Origin: Streptomyces mutomycini
GTDB lineage: Bacteria > Actinomycetota > Actinomycetes > Streptomycetales > Streptomycetaceae
DNA length: 58,672 nucleotides
Reading direction: 5' to 3'
Assembly: GCF_001700505.1 (NCBI RefSeq)
Contig: NZ_MAPV01000139.1
Location: 1 to 58,672, forward strand
Shown here piece by piece: positions 8,907 through 17,249 of this stretch; the first letter of the stretch is position 1; every line of letters begins with the position of its first letter. Made by a program: the position numbers and the translations under genes. The notes beneath the pieces are model-generated. The model did no database searches. It was not told the DNA's origin and saw only the letters and a list, made by a program, of their open reading frames with translations.

Positions 8907-8944
8907 GTCTGTGCGGCTTACACAGTTGAACGCGGCTGAACAGG

Positions 8945-9616
8945 TCACGCCGTTCCCGTTCCGCAACGCCTGCGGAGAAGGTCGACTCCGTCACCTTCCA
9001 GGTCGTCCAGGTAGGACGCACGACCGGTCATTGCCATCACCAGAGCGACGGTGGTGCCGGACACGAGCGGCCCGGCACCGGACGTGAAGGGACCGTCACG
9101 AGCCACGAGTCGCAGGCCACGGACGCGTCCTTTGGCAAGCACCACCAGGTCCGAGTCCCGGTAGTGGTCGGCTACCTGCGTAACCGTCCCGATCGGGTAG
9201 TCCCGGTGGATGCCCAGCGGGCGCCGGATGTCCTCCCCGTGCACGATCGTCTCTCCGAGCATGGCGATGACAGGGAGCGGCGGCTTCGTCGTGCTCGCGA
9301 CGACATGCCGGAATCGTTCGAGCGTCTCAGCTGGGGATGCACCCAGTTGCTCGGCCAGACGCATGGCTACCTGTTGGTCGAAGTCGAACCGGCAGCGGAG
9401 CACACCTGCCAGCCATCGCACGGAGTCGAGGCTCGCCCCGGCGGTGAGATGCGCCAGCACTTCACGCACCGTCAGTTCGCTGCACAGTGAAGACGTGGAC
9501 CACTGCTCTTCGGACAGGTATGCGAGATCGGTCGCCAGCACCGCTCGCTCGAAGTGGATCAGTTGCCAGATCTCTTCCCCTCGCCTACCGCGTGCTGCTG
9601 TTCTCGAACCAGTCAT
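8945..9616 (-). CDS. Maleylpyruvate isomerase family mycothiol-dependent enzyme
   Basis: A DinB-like four-helix-bundle protein of the MDMPI/TIGR03083 family, whose members use mycothiol and a metal ion in isomerisation or thiol transfer. Visible features are the N-terminal helix IWQLIHFERAVLATDLAYLSEEQW, the CSELTVREVLAHLTAGAS block (metal His region), GETIVHGEDIRRPLGI with a second His, and a C-terminal domain ending LVSGTTVALVMAMTGR. Length is 223. The start is at 9614-9616 with GAGGGG upstream. The true substrate is not inferable. Confidence 0.85.
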   Translation of the reverse strand: MTGSRTAARGRRGEEIWQLIHFERAVLATDLAYLSEEQWSTSSLCSELTVREVLAHLTAGASLDSVRWLAGVLRCRFDFDQQVAMRLAEQLGASPAETLERFRHVVASTTKPPLPVIAMLGETIVHGEDIRRPLGIHRDYPIGTVTQVADHYRDSDLVVLAKGRVRGLRLVARDGPFTSGAGPLVSGTTVALVMAMTGRASYLDDLEGDGVDLLRRRCGTGTA

Positions 9617-9646
9617 CCTGCATGCCCCTCTGTCGCGAACCGTGCT

Positions 9647-9671
9647 CTGCTCCGGGCCCGGCCCGGAGCAG
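9647..9671. terminator. GC-rich hairpin
   Basis: CTGCTCCGGGC (9647-9657), loop CCG, GCCCGGAGCAG (9661-9671): an 11-bp perfect stem. It lies 150 bases past the decayed DUF3885 gene and just upstream of the leftward MDMPI-family gene, so it probably insulates that gene from upstream transcription. Confidence 0.6.
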
Positions 9672-9820
9672 GCGACACCCGTGTCCCGGCGCCGAAGGGA
9701 AGACCTCCGCCCCGAAGCGGAATCATCGGTGTCGCGTGAATCTCTTCTCTGAGAATCCGAGACGCCGAGCGCGGATCTTGCGAGGCCGTGCGCTCCCCCA
9801 GCATCTGCGTCGAAGCAGCC

Positions 9821-10413
9821 TCACATGCCGCTCGGGTGAGTGGAGAGCCAGTCGGGATGTGCTGCCTTGAGGGCGGTGACGCCGGCGCTGGGGGCGAACA
9901 CATCCCCACCAACGTCATACGGGTGGTACGGCCGGCGAAGATCGAGCGGTGCCGGCGTGACTCCCGCAATCACCTCATCAGCGACCAGCCTCAGCAGCGG
10001 GTCAAGCGCCTACCTGGTCCGGGGGCGGACGCTGACGTATTCGTCGTGGATGACGTTATCCGGGAAATCATCGTCGTGGACATGGCTGCCCCAGTGCCGG
10101 GCATCCGGGTCGGCCTGCCGCAGTTGGGGCATGCGCGCGCTGGGTTCGGCGTTCCCGGTTCATTCCCGGGTGACCCCATACAGCTCGTAGGCCCCAGCTC
10201 GTTCAACACGGTGTGATGACGATCAAGCATGATTGCGTACTCGCCGTCGCTTTCGGGGTACCGCTTGGCCCCGGGGAGGCTGTGGAAGCGCACCCACCGA
10301 TCGGGGTGGACATGCCGCATCTGAAGACCCTCCGGGAGGGCGGGCGATCGCTGTTCCCAGAGGGCCGACAGTGCATCCAGACCCAAGCCCTGCCGGGGAG
10401 ACGTCTCGCTCAT
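9821..10413 (-). pseudogene. DUF3885-family protein, frameshifted
   Basis: The start frame from 10413 reads MSETSPRQG, LDALSALWEQRSPALP and DRWVRFHSLPGAKRYPESDGEY, then VLNELG, all as in Streptomyces DUF3885 proteins. The similarity then jumps frame. The other frame gives RHWGSHVHDDDFPDNVIHDEYVSVRP, a TAG, and ALDPLLRLVADEVIAG, LDLRRPYHPYDVGGDVFAPS and ALKAAHPDWLSTHPSGM, ending at 9821. At least one frameshift around 10190 and one in-frame stop near 10010 interrupt it. An alternative TGA near 10160 adds to the damage. The family's function is unknown. Confidence 0.75.
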
Positions 10414-10733
10414 CGCTCCATGATCGGGCATCCGTACGATTCCGACAGTTGAATTGATTCCGGGTGGCAGCGCCTCCCAGCACCCAAAGGAGACCGGCAT
10501 CGCACATCGACTTCAGCAGGTCGACCGGCGCCGGCCGCCCACGCAGCCGTCGCCCTGCTCCTGACCGCGCACCCACCCCGCTGCCCCGGACGTGTTCCGG
10601 GGCGACTGGCGGACGACGGTGGGGAGGAACTGCACCTCATGGGTCGCGCGGCCCGGAACTTCCAGCATCGCGCGCTCGACGGCACCGCCCACGCCGGCCG
10701 GTCCGGTGCGCCCGGCTTGGCGGACGGGGACGG
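10414..10733. other. Intergenic stretch, no gene recognised
   Basis: Both strands read as arginine/proline-rich shadow frames. A forward-strand piece near 10590-10670 (DVFRGDWRTTVG, then LHLMGRAARNFQHRALDG) looks slightly protein-like but crosses frames and has no family I know. It may be another remnant. Confidence 0.35.
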
Positions 10734-10904
10734 TCAGCGCCGGCCGACCCGCCGCCCGTTACCGATGCCCGCCACGTGCAAGGCGAGCAGGATCAGGCCG
10801 ATCAGCATGACGTTCGTCGATGCGAAGATGTCGTTCGTCGCAATATCGGCGGCGTTGATCAGGAAGGCGATGAAGAACAGTACTGCCGCGGCTATCCCAA
10901 GCAT
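10734..10904 (-). CDS. Small hydrophobic membrane protein
   Basis: 56 residues with two hydrophobic segments (residues 2-18, GIAAAVLFFIAFLINA, and 30-45, MLIGLILLALHVAG) around a short polar loop, ending in a basic tail. AAGGAG lies seven bases before the ATG (10902-10904), a strong start signal. It resembles small conserved Streptomyces membrane proteins of unknown role. Confidence 0.75.
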   Translation of the reverse strand: MLGIAAAVLFFIAFLINAADIATNDIFASTNVMLIGLILLALHVAGIGNGRRVGRR

Positions 10905-11037
10905 GACGTAGCTCCTTTTGTAGTTGGAACACGTGTGCCCCCGCCTGCGTGGATCAGACCTGGGGCCGGCACACCGACCCGTCCGAACCCACCGCCGTTC
11001 GGCCCGGCCTCGGCTGCGTAGTGTCTGACGTCCAGGG

Positions 11038-11619
11038 TCAACGGCTCTCGCGCTGCAACTTGCGGCGTTCACCGCGCTCGGGGTGACGGACCGTCACACC
11101 GCCCATCCCGCAGTCGCCGGACAAGCGAATCAGAGGCGAGCCCGGCAGCCTCTCGGCGGTCGTCCTGTTCCGCAGGCCGGCCAGGCCGGGGTCCACCTCC
11201 CCCGTTTCCACCACCCAGCCGTCGGGGACGACGATCTCGACGCCTCCGGCCCCACCGTTCACCTCGACCTCGACCACCCGCAGTCTGCACTCGACCCGCG
11301 TGAAGTCGATCTTGACGCCGCCCAGCCCTCCGTAGGCTCTGATCTGCGCCGGTACGCGCCAGATCCCGTCCCGCACCGCGCCTGCCATTCCCCCTTTGAC
11401 CAGCAGCGGCTGAGCCGGAGGCATCACGGGCAGCAGATCGGCGGTGAGCGGCGCCAGTTCGGCGTGTGTCCTTGCGGCCAGGGCCACTTCCAGTCGGGTG
11501 CCCAGCTCGTCGAGGTCGATGCGGCCGTCGGCCGCGGCCTCCTGCAGCTCCGCCACCACCGCTTCGCGGTCCGCGTCGGAAGCGCGCAGGGGGACGGGTT
11601 GCGAGGGCTCAGCGGTCAT
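11038..11619 (-). CDS. DUF1707 domain protein
   Basis: 193 residues. The N-terminal DUF1707 (SHOCT-like) helix pair reads VPLRASDADREAVVAELQEAAADG and RIDLDELGTRLEVALAARTHAEL. The C-terminal half (GVKIDFTRVECRLRVVEVEVNGGAGGVEIVVPDGW, then MGGVTVRHP) is the beta-repeat domain often found with it and with LiaF-like proteins. There is no membrane segment. The ATG at 11617-11619 opens the domain directly, but its ribosome site is weak. The small membrane gene lies 133 bases downstream on the same strand. Confidence 0.8.
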   Translation of the reverse strand: MTAEPSQPVPLRASDADREAVVAELQEAAADGRIDLDELGTRLEVALAARTHAELAPLTADLLPVMPPAQPLLVKGGMAGAVRDGIWRVPAQIRAYGGLGGVKIDFTRVECRLRVVEVEVNGGAGGVEIVVPDGWVVETGEVDPGLAGLRNRTTAERLPGSPLIRLSGDCGMGGVTVRHPERGERRKLQRESR

Positions 11620-11826
11620 GCAGCCGATGATAACGAGGGCGATGACCAAATGGGCCCGGAAGACGGACCTCACGGTGCCCGGGCCGGCATGGCCTCGGTG
11701 GGACCGCAGGCGCTTCCGGAACACAACTCCGCATCGTAGGAGTTGCGCCGACCGCGCGGCGTCGCCCGGGCAGATGAACGCCGCCCCGCCCGGCACGGGA
11801 CTTCCGGACGGGTGAGGGCGGACAGA

Positions 11827-12093
11827 TCACGGGCTGTCCGCCTCCCAGGCCCAGCGCTTCGGGTCGGTCATCACGGGCCCGTACACAGCACGTCCTCCCG
11901 CACCGAATTTGCCGAGCTCCGTGCCGAGCGCCGCGCCTACGGCCAGGCGCTCCTCGGGCCAGCCGGTCACGTCCAGGAGGAGGCCGTCCAGCGGACCCCC
12001 CACCAGCTCCACGTAGACGTGCCCGGGCCGGGGCCCCGGATCGGGGTCGTCGTGGTCGGCGCCGTAGACGCGGCGTCTCATCAGTTCGTCCAT
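11827..12093 (-). CDS. Conserved small protein of unknown function
   Basis: 88 residues. The middle (HVYVELVGGPLDGLLLDVTGW) reads as a beta-hairpin core, and the end (AVYGPVMTDPKRWAWEADSP) is aromatic-rich. The start at 12091-12093 is preceded by CTGGGGAC. It looks like a conserved Streptomyces orphan. There are no catalytic motifs and no operon partner; it is divergent from the F420 PPOX gene. Confidence 0.6.
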   Translation of the reverse strand: MDELMRRRVYGADHDDPDPGPRPGHVYVELVGGPLDGLLLDVTGWPEERLAVGAALGTELGKFGAGGRAVYGPVMTDPKRWAWEADSP

Positions 12094-12282
12094 GTCCCCA
12101 GCATCACAGCCACCACCGACAATCCCCCTCCGCGAGCCGACGCTTGGAGGCCCCGGACGCGCAGCGCCGGGATGGTCCCGGACGCCACACCCCTCGTGTG
12201 GCAGCGTGGAGGCACGCCCTGTGAACCACCCGGTGTGGTTCTCCGCCCCAGGAAGGGCACAGCACGAGAAAGAGGAGAGAAC

Positions 12283-12705
12283 ATGTCGAAGCCGCCGCTT
12301 CCCGACGCCGCGGTCGCTATGCTCCGCAAGCCCAACCCGGCAGTGATCGCCACACTTCGATCGGACGGGCAGCCGGTGTCCACGGCCACCTGGTACCTCT
12401 GGGACGACGGCCGGGTGCTGGTCAACATGGACGAGGGCCGCAAGCGCCTCGACCACGTCCGCCGGGACCCACGTGTCACCCTGACCGTGCTCGACGACTC
12501 CGACTGGTACACCCATGTGACGCTGATCGGGCGCGTGGTCGAGATGAGCGACGACGAGGGCCTGGCCGGCATCGACCGGCTGTCACAGCAGTACCTCGGC
12601 CAGCCGTACGCGGACCGCGACCGCGGCCGGGTCAACGCGTGGATCGAGATCGACCGCTGGCACGGTTGGGGTGGCTTCCGGGACAGCGACCAGGCAGCGA
12701 CTTAG
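12283..12705 (+). CDS. PPOX-class F420-dependent flavin/F420-binding protein
   Basis: A 140-residue split-barrel protein of the pyridoxamine-phosphate-oxidase-like F420 family. It starts MSKPPLPDAAVAMLRKPNPAVIATLRSDGQP, has the STATWYLWDDGRVLVNMDEGRKR strand pair, KRLDHVRRDPRVTLTVLD and a WIEIDRWHGWG end. AGAGGAG lies five bases before the ATG. Such enzymes reduce unsaturated substrates with F420H2; this one's substrate is unknown. Confidence 0.88.
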   Translation: MSKPPLPDAAVAMLRKPNPAVIATLRSDGQPVSTATWYLWDDGRVLVNMDEGRKRLDHVRRDPRVTLTVLDDSDWYTHVTLIGRVVEMSDDEGLAGIDRLSQQYLGQPYADRDRGRVNAWIEIDRWHGWGGFRDSDQAAT

Positions 12706-12794
12706 GGTCTTTCGTTCGGATCAGGCTGGATCAGGGAGCGGGGCCTGGCGCCGTGCATCGCGAGGCGGAGAAGGGAGCCCACGCGGAGCGGTTG

Positions 12795-12833
12795 GGGTCT
12801 CCCCTGCCGAGCGAAGCCGAGAGCTTGGGGAGG
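12795..12833. repeat. Streptomyces intergenic repeat-like element
   Basis: GGGGTCTCCCC is followed by TGCCGAGCGAAGCCGAGAGC and TTGGGGAGG. CTCCCC at 12799-12804 and GGGGAG at 12827-12832 form the outer stem. From memory, near-identical elements occur many times between genes in Streptomyces genomes. Only one copy is in this window, so repetition is not shown here. Confidence 0.55.
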
Positions 12834-12954
12834 ACTGACGACAACGCTGCGAGGTGCGGTGCCAGGGCACGCGAGCCCAGCATGATCCAAACGAGAGGCC
12901 CTGGACTGCGCGCCCGGATCAGCCGGACGTCACCCGCGGCGTCCCGGTGGCCGA

Positions 12955-12987
12955 CGCGTGGAGGGTGCGGACCGGACCCTCCACGCG
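12955..12987. terminator. Strong hairpin, 12-bp stem
   Basis: CGCGTGGAGGGT (12955-12966), a 9-base loop, ACCCTCCACGCG (12976-12987). It is 250 bases past the F420 PPOX gene and upstream of the glyoxalase gene, so it probably separates the two units. Confidence 0.6.
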
Positions 12988-13234
12988 GGCCGAGTGCCGC
13001 GGCCGGTGAGGCGTACGAACACGAGGCCACAGCGGTCTCTCCGGGCACAGTTCAGGGCCCTCCGGCAAGGTAAATGGTGGAAGTGCAGGCCCTGCTGGCG
13101 TTGCGGCGGGTGATGGGGCTCCTTCGTGCGCGACGGTTGGAGCCCTTCGGAATTCGTCGTGGCGCCCCTGCCGTCCCGGCTTCGCCGAGGACGATCCGAT
13201 CAGCCAGGCGCACTGGCTCTGCTGAGGAGGTCCC

Positions 13235-13666
13235 ATGAACTGGACACTTGAGGTCATCCCGGTCCCCGTCACCGACATGGACCGCGCGAAGGCGTTCTAC
13301 ACCGAGAAGGCGGGCTTCAAGCTGGACCTGGACGACGAGGTCGCCCCCGGTATGCGCATCATCCAGGTCACACCGCCGGGCTCACGGTGTTCGATCGCCA
13401 TGCTCCAGGGGATGCCGCCGTTTCCCGGGGAGAAGGTGATGGCGCCAGGCTCACTGCATGGTCTCCAGGTCTGTGTGACGGACATCGAGGCGGCACGCGA
13501 GGAATTGGTGGGCCGGGGTGTGGAGGTCTCCCCGATCCGTCATGTGGGCGCGACGGGCTGGGAGGAGGGCAAGGGCGCCACCTGGAATTCGTTCATGTCC
13601 TTCGCCGATCCGGACGGCAATGGATGGGTGGTGCAGGAGGCGCCCTCGGAACTCTCGGCCCGCTGA
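13235..13666 (+). CDS. VOC family (glyoxalase/bleomycin-resistance fold) protein
   Basis: A 143-residue vicinal-oxygen-chelate protein with two beta-alpha-beta-beta-beta modules. The N-terminal module is MNWTLEVIPVPVTDMDRAKAFYTEKAGFKLD. The second module starts near LHGLQVCVTDIEAAREELVGRGVEV and ends FADPDGNGWVVQEAP. GAGGAGG precedes the ATG. This type is common in actinobacteria, with unknown substrates. Confidence 0.88.
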   Translation: MNWTLEVIPVPVTDMDRAKAFYTEKAGFKLDLDDEVAPGMRIIQVTPPGSRCSIAMLQGMPPFPGEKVMAPGSLHGLQVCVTDIEAAREELVGRGVEVSPIRHVGATGWEEGKGATWNSFMSFADPDGNGWVVQEAPSELSAR

Positions 13667-13693
13667 CACCTCGCCGTGGCGGCGTCGGACCTC

Positions 13694-13720
13694 CACCCGC
13701 CCCGCGTACTGGGGCGGGTG
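13694..13720. terminator. Bidirectional hairpin terminator
   Basis: CACCCGCCCC (13694-13703), loop GCGTACT, GGGGCGGGTG (13711-13720). The 10-bp stem sits between the convergent VOC and NPP1 genes. Confidence 0.8.
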
Positions 13721-13743
13721 ACGCCGCCGCTCGCCCTCAAACG

Positions 13744-14511
13744 TCAGGCGTGGGGGTCGAAGGGGATGCCGGCAGGTAGGGCCTTCTCCAGGTGGCCCGC
13801 GAAGTTGCCGTCCTTGAGGCCGAACACCGCGCTGCCGAAGTCCGCCTGGACCAGCTTGTCCCGGAGTCCGGCCGGGTAGCCGTTCCAGCCGACGAGAGCG
13901 GGGAACCGCCACTGGTGGTAGTGGTTCTCCGGCGGCTCGTCGTTGGAGTTGGCAGGCCGGAAGCAGTGCGTGCCGGGCCCGTCCTTGTGGTAAACGATCT
14001 TCGGATGCGTTCCGTCCCACCGGATCCGGTCACCGGCGTAGACGTCGAAGTCACCGTGGGCGGAGGTCGAGACGAAGCGGGCCTCGTTGTTCTGGACCCA
14101 CACCACGACGTGCTCCCAGTCGTGCCGGTGCCCACCCAGCCCGCTGCCGGCGACCGCTTGGTCCTTCTCGAAGTAGAGCCCGTACATGACCGCGCACCAC
14201 CCGTTGTTGCATTTGGAGCGGGCGTAGCCGTTGGTGTTGTCCAGATCCACTGCGTCACGGCAACTGCCGTTGACCGCACCGGTGGTGTTGAGGCCGGCGG
14301 CGATGGATCCGTCGGGACCGATCGCCGGTGTGGGGTAGCAGCCGTCCGTGTCGTAGTCGTACGCCGGCTGGAAAGTCTGCTCCAGCGCGTCCGCGTTCGC
14401 GGGAAGCGCGGCCGGTGGGGCGGCGAGCGCGGTGCTTGCGGTGGCGATGACCAGAGCGATGGCACTGGTCACGACGAGTGCGGCCCTGCGGATCGGTGCG
14501 CTGCTGTTCAC
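13744..14511 (-). CDS. Secreted NPP1/NLP (necrosis-inducing-like) family protein
   Basis: A 255-residue exported protein of the NPP1 family, first known as plant-necrosis toxins of oomycetes and fungi that bind sphingolipids. It has a basic N-terminus and hydrophobic signal peptide (residues 1-about 31, ALVVTSAIALVIATASTALA). The mature part contains DYDTDGCYPTPAIG, AVMYGLYFEKDQ and the family hallmark GHRHDWEHVVVW, the metal/acid centre. Paired cysteines (SCRDAV and SKCNNGWC) fit disulphides. I use the GTG start at 14509-14511 because GGAGGACGCA precedes it. Bacterial homologues are common in soil actinomycetes, and toxicity cannot be assumed. Confidence 0.88.
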   Translation of the reverse strand: MNSSAPIRRAALVVTSAIALVIATASTALAAPPAALPANADALEQTFQPAYDYDTDGCYPTPAIGPDGSIAAGLNTTGAVNGSCRDAVDLDNTNGYARSKCNNGWCAVMYGLYFEKDQAVAGSGLGGHRHDWEHVVVWVQNNEARFVSTSAHGDFDVYAGDRIRWDGTHPKIVYHKDGPGTHCFRPANSNDEPPENHYHQWRFPALVGWNGYPAGLRDKLVQADFGSAVFGLKDGNFAGHLEKALPAGIPFDPHA

Positions 14512-14738
14512 TGCGTCCTCCCGGTCGGCGCGTGGCTGTGGGGGGGTGGCACGCGCGCTACGCCTGACATGCCCATAGCAACAGCCTTGAACCCTACGGG
14601 CACACCTCGTTCGGAACCGTGATGGCGGCATCGGTCAGGCCGGAGCACCCTCCGGCGGGGACACAACTGCATTCAGGACCGGCCGACGTGACGTCAGGTG
14701 CCGGGCGCGCGGGAGCGGCACGCTCACCGGCCGCCCAC

Positions 14739-15875
14739 TCAGCGCGGGCGTCCGGCCGCGGCGGTGGAGGCCGCGGCGCCGGCCTGGACAGCCTTGCCCG
14801 GGCGCAGGGTCCACGGCACGGGACCCGTGTTCGTCAGCCACCCGTCGGCGATCAGTCGGCGGATGACGAGGATCCGCAGTTCCCGCGACATCTTCCCCCA
14901 GCCCATCCCCTTGCAGAACTGCCTCACGGACGGGCCGTGGCCGTGCCCTGCCCGGAACGCCGCGGCGAATTCGGCGGCAGCAGGCCCCTGGTCGGGATAC
15001 CTGGCCTCCCAGGCGCCGTAGGCCTTGAGCACCTTCTCCTCGAACTGTGCAGGAACCGCCGTACGCATGAAGGCCTCCGACACCCTGGCCGTGGACAGGG
15101 AACACTCGGGGCAGCCTTCAACGGCTTCGACGTGCCGCCGCAGGGCCACGCTTGCCCGCCCCTTCCACTCGTCCCAGGTCAGGCGTTCCGCCTCCGGCTC
15201 GTCGCGCGCGCCGGCCAGGGCGTCGGGCAGTGGGCGCATTCCCGCCAGATGCCGCACGGCTTCGGCCAGCAGATACCGGTCGCCGTCCAGTTCCCGCAGG
15301 AATCCCTTGGCGAGCAGTTCGGGCAGGGCGGCCCGGCAGTCGTCGGGAAGGCCGGCGGGCAGCGTGCCCGGCTCGTCGGCCGGTCCGTGGGCGGCCAGAA
15401 AGAGCGCGGCCAGTCGCGCGGCGGACGAGGTCTTCTTCACCGGCTTGGCGGACAGGGTCCGGGTCGTCCAGCCCGACACCTTGGACCGCATCACCTTGCC
15501 GAAGGGGAGCCGGGAGCCGGGCTGTAGGCCCAGGTCCGGCACGGTGACGCCCACAGGGGTGACGAGGTCCTCGCCGAGCAGGGCCTCCTGTCCCTGCCAG
15601 CCCAGAGCGGCGAAGGCGGCGACGGCTCCCTCGACATCGGCCAGGCGGAGCGAACGCACGTCCTGGCCGGTGAGGTTGCCGATCCCGCTCCGGGCCGCCC
15701 GGATGGAGACGACGACTGCCAGGAGGCGTGCGTCGGCTCCCCTCAGCGGCAGCGAGCCCACGTAGGCCAGGAGCGCGCGGGCAGCTTCGCCCTGGCAGGG
15801 CGTCAGCAGGAAGGGTTTCGGCTGCACTGTCGTTGCGGCCGCGGCGGAAGGCGAGTTGGACGAGGAAGAAGGCAC
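14739..15875 (-). CDS. Conserved hypothetical protein with a Cys-pair motif
   Basis: 378 residues, mostly helical. The N-terminal region includes LTPCQGEAARALLAYVGSLPLRGADARLLAVVVSIRAARSG. A central winged-helix-like stretch (LPELLAKGFLRELDGDRYLLAEAVRH) follows. Then come a possible metal knuckle (EGCPECSLS) and a C-terminal helical region RQFCKGMGWGKMSRELRILVIRRLIADGWLTNTG that resembles a second winged helix. It begins with GTG at 15873-15875 and no clear ribosome site, so the true start may be further in. It may be a DNA-binding protein; I do not recognise the family. Confidence 0.65.
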   Translation of the reverse strand: MPSSSSNSPSAAAATTVQPKPFLLTPCQGEAARALLAYVGSLPLRGADARLLAVVVSIRAARSGIGNLTGQDVRSLRLADVEGAVAAFAALGWQGQEALLGEDLVTPVGVTVPDLGLQPGSRLPFGKVMRSKVSGWTTRTLSAKPVKKTSSAARLAALFLAAHGPADEPGTLPAGLPDDCRAALPELLAKGFLRELDGDRYLLAEAVRHLAGMRPLPDALAGARDEPEAERLTWDEWKGRASVALRRHVEAVEGCPECSLSTARVSEAFMRTAVPAQFEEKVLKAYGAWEARYPDQGPAAAEFAAAFRAGHGHGPSVRQFCKGMGWGKMSRELRILVIRRLIADGWLTNTGPVPWTLRPGKAVQAGAAASTAAAGRPR

Positions 15876-16246
15876 GACATCTACAACGCGCGAAAGGAGC
15901 CGAAGTTACCGCTCGTACTGGCGTACGATCACGGGTGGCCGACAGCAGCCGATCCAGGCTTCATGACGCTCCCGCGTGAACCATCCGGGCAGGGCATCCG
16001 CTTCAGCCCGGTGCACCGCCACGCCCGGAGCCGCGTCGCGCGTGCCCTCCGCATCGGCTGGGCACCGTCGCCGCACGACTGCCCTCCCACGCCCTCGCCC
16101 GGGTCACGCGCCTGTTCCGCTCGATGCGCTCGAGGGCGTTTCCGCCGGGCCCGGCCGACCGTCGCCGAGGCCCATGTACGCCCAAGACGCTCGTCGGTGG
16201 CGCACCGCCATGCGGTCCGCCACCGGCGAGTCCGGTCTCCCCGTGG
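15876..16246. other. Intergenic stretch, no gene recognised
   Basis: 371 bases between two leftward genes. Frames on both strands are arginine-rich shadows. It presumably holds the promoter of the hypothetical gene and the terminator of the lipoprotein gene. Confidence 0.4.
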
Positions 16247-17068
16247 TCAGTTGTCGTCGACCTGCTCGTCCGTGATCGTGCCCTTGGCCGCATCCACGTC
16301 GAAGGTCGTCTTGTTCCAGTCCTTGGAGACGACGTCGACCTGCCAGACCAGGACCTGGCTGTCGTTCTCGTCGAGAGCGATCGAAGTGACCCAGCCGTCC
16401 TGCTTGTCCGTGGCGACCTTGGCGGCCTGCTCGGGGGTCTGCGTCGCCTTGGAGACCTGGTCCGCCAGCTCCTGCTTGTCGGCGTCGCTCTGGTCGGCGT
16501 CCGGTGCGGAATCGATGACATCGCCGGAGACGGCGTCGATGGTCACGTTGTGCGCGGTGCCATCCTCCTCCACGACCTCCGCGACCCACTTCGGGCTGCC
16601 CGCGCTGCCGCTCGGGCTGGGGCTGCCCGTGTCGCTCGGGCTCCCGCTGGCCTCGGGGCTCGCGCTGGCACTGCCGGTCGGGCTGGGGCTGCCGCTCGCG
16701 TCGTCGTCGAGGCCCTCGAGGTCCAGATCGGTCAGCTTGCCACCGGAAACCTCGCCGACGGCAGTCGTGGCGGCCTTGTCGAAGGTGACCTTGACGGTCG
16801 ACAGCAGTTCCTTGCGCTCGGCCTGCTCCTTGGTCAGCTGCGCCGTCCCGGAAGGGCTGCCCGAAACACTCTCGGAGGGGCTGGTCGTCTGGTTCGGAAG
16901 CACCTTCGCAGCCTCAGAGGTCTCCGCGGCTGTCTCGTCACCGCTGCCCTGACCGCAGCCGGTCACGAGTGTGGCGGCGAGCGCGGCGGCACACAGGGCA
17001 CCGCCTGTGACGCGGAGCCGGCGGGTACGCGGGGAAGCGGTCTTGTTTCGACGGGGCTCAAATCTCAT
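16247..17068 (-). CDS. PepSY-domain lipoprotein
   Basis: 273 residues. A basic N-terminus, a hydrophobic segment and the lipobox LVTGC (Cys38) mark it as membrane-anchored outside the cell. Two PepSY-type units flank a low-complexity Ser/Pro/Gly linker (GSPSPTGSASASPEASGSPS, about residues 125-160). The second unit reads PKWVAEVVEEDGTAHNVTIDAVSGDVID. The C-terminal part (GWVTSIALDENDSQVLVWQVDVVSKDWNKTTFDVDAAKGTI) is a further PepSY-like repeat. PepSY domains often inhibit proteases or act as sensors. The role here is not shown. Confidence 0.85.
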   Translation of the reverse strand: MRFEPRRNKTASPRTRRLRVTGGALCAAALAATLVTGCGQGSGDETAAETSEAAKVLPNQTTSPSESVSGSPSGTAQLTKEQAERKELLSTVKVTFDKAATTAVGEVSGGKLTDLDLEGLDDDASGSPSPTGSASASPEASGSPSDTGSPSPSGSAGSPKWVAEVVEEDGTAHNVTIDAVSGDVIDSAPDADQSDADKQELADQVSKATQTPEQAAKVATDKQDGWVTSIALDENDSQVLVWQVDVVSKDWNKTTFDVDAAKGTITDEQVDDN

Positions 17069-17249
17069 ACCTGCATGCCTAGCCGCCTCCGCGATCAGTC
17101 ATGTTGTCCGACCGGCGGGTGTCACCCGTTCGACGGCGGTGTCCGCCCATTCGGCGTGTCGCGCGCTCCGGCGCCCTGCTACCGCTGACACGGACGAATG
17201 GCGCGGGTTCTGCACAACCGGCGCCATCCGCTGGAATCCCGCGACTTCG

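Larger units (their letters stand above)
8508..8944. other. Intergenic stretch
   Basis: No supportable gene. It contains the two hairpins listed separately, downstream of the leftward gene that ends at 8945, and presumably the promoter of the leftward acetyltransferase. Confidence 0.5.
12706..13234. other. Intergenic stretch carrying a genus-wide repeat and a hairpin
   Basis: 529 bases with no recognisable gene. It contains the CTCCCC...GGGGAG repeat and the 12-bp stem listed separately. The rest reads as shadow frames. Confidence 0.5.
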
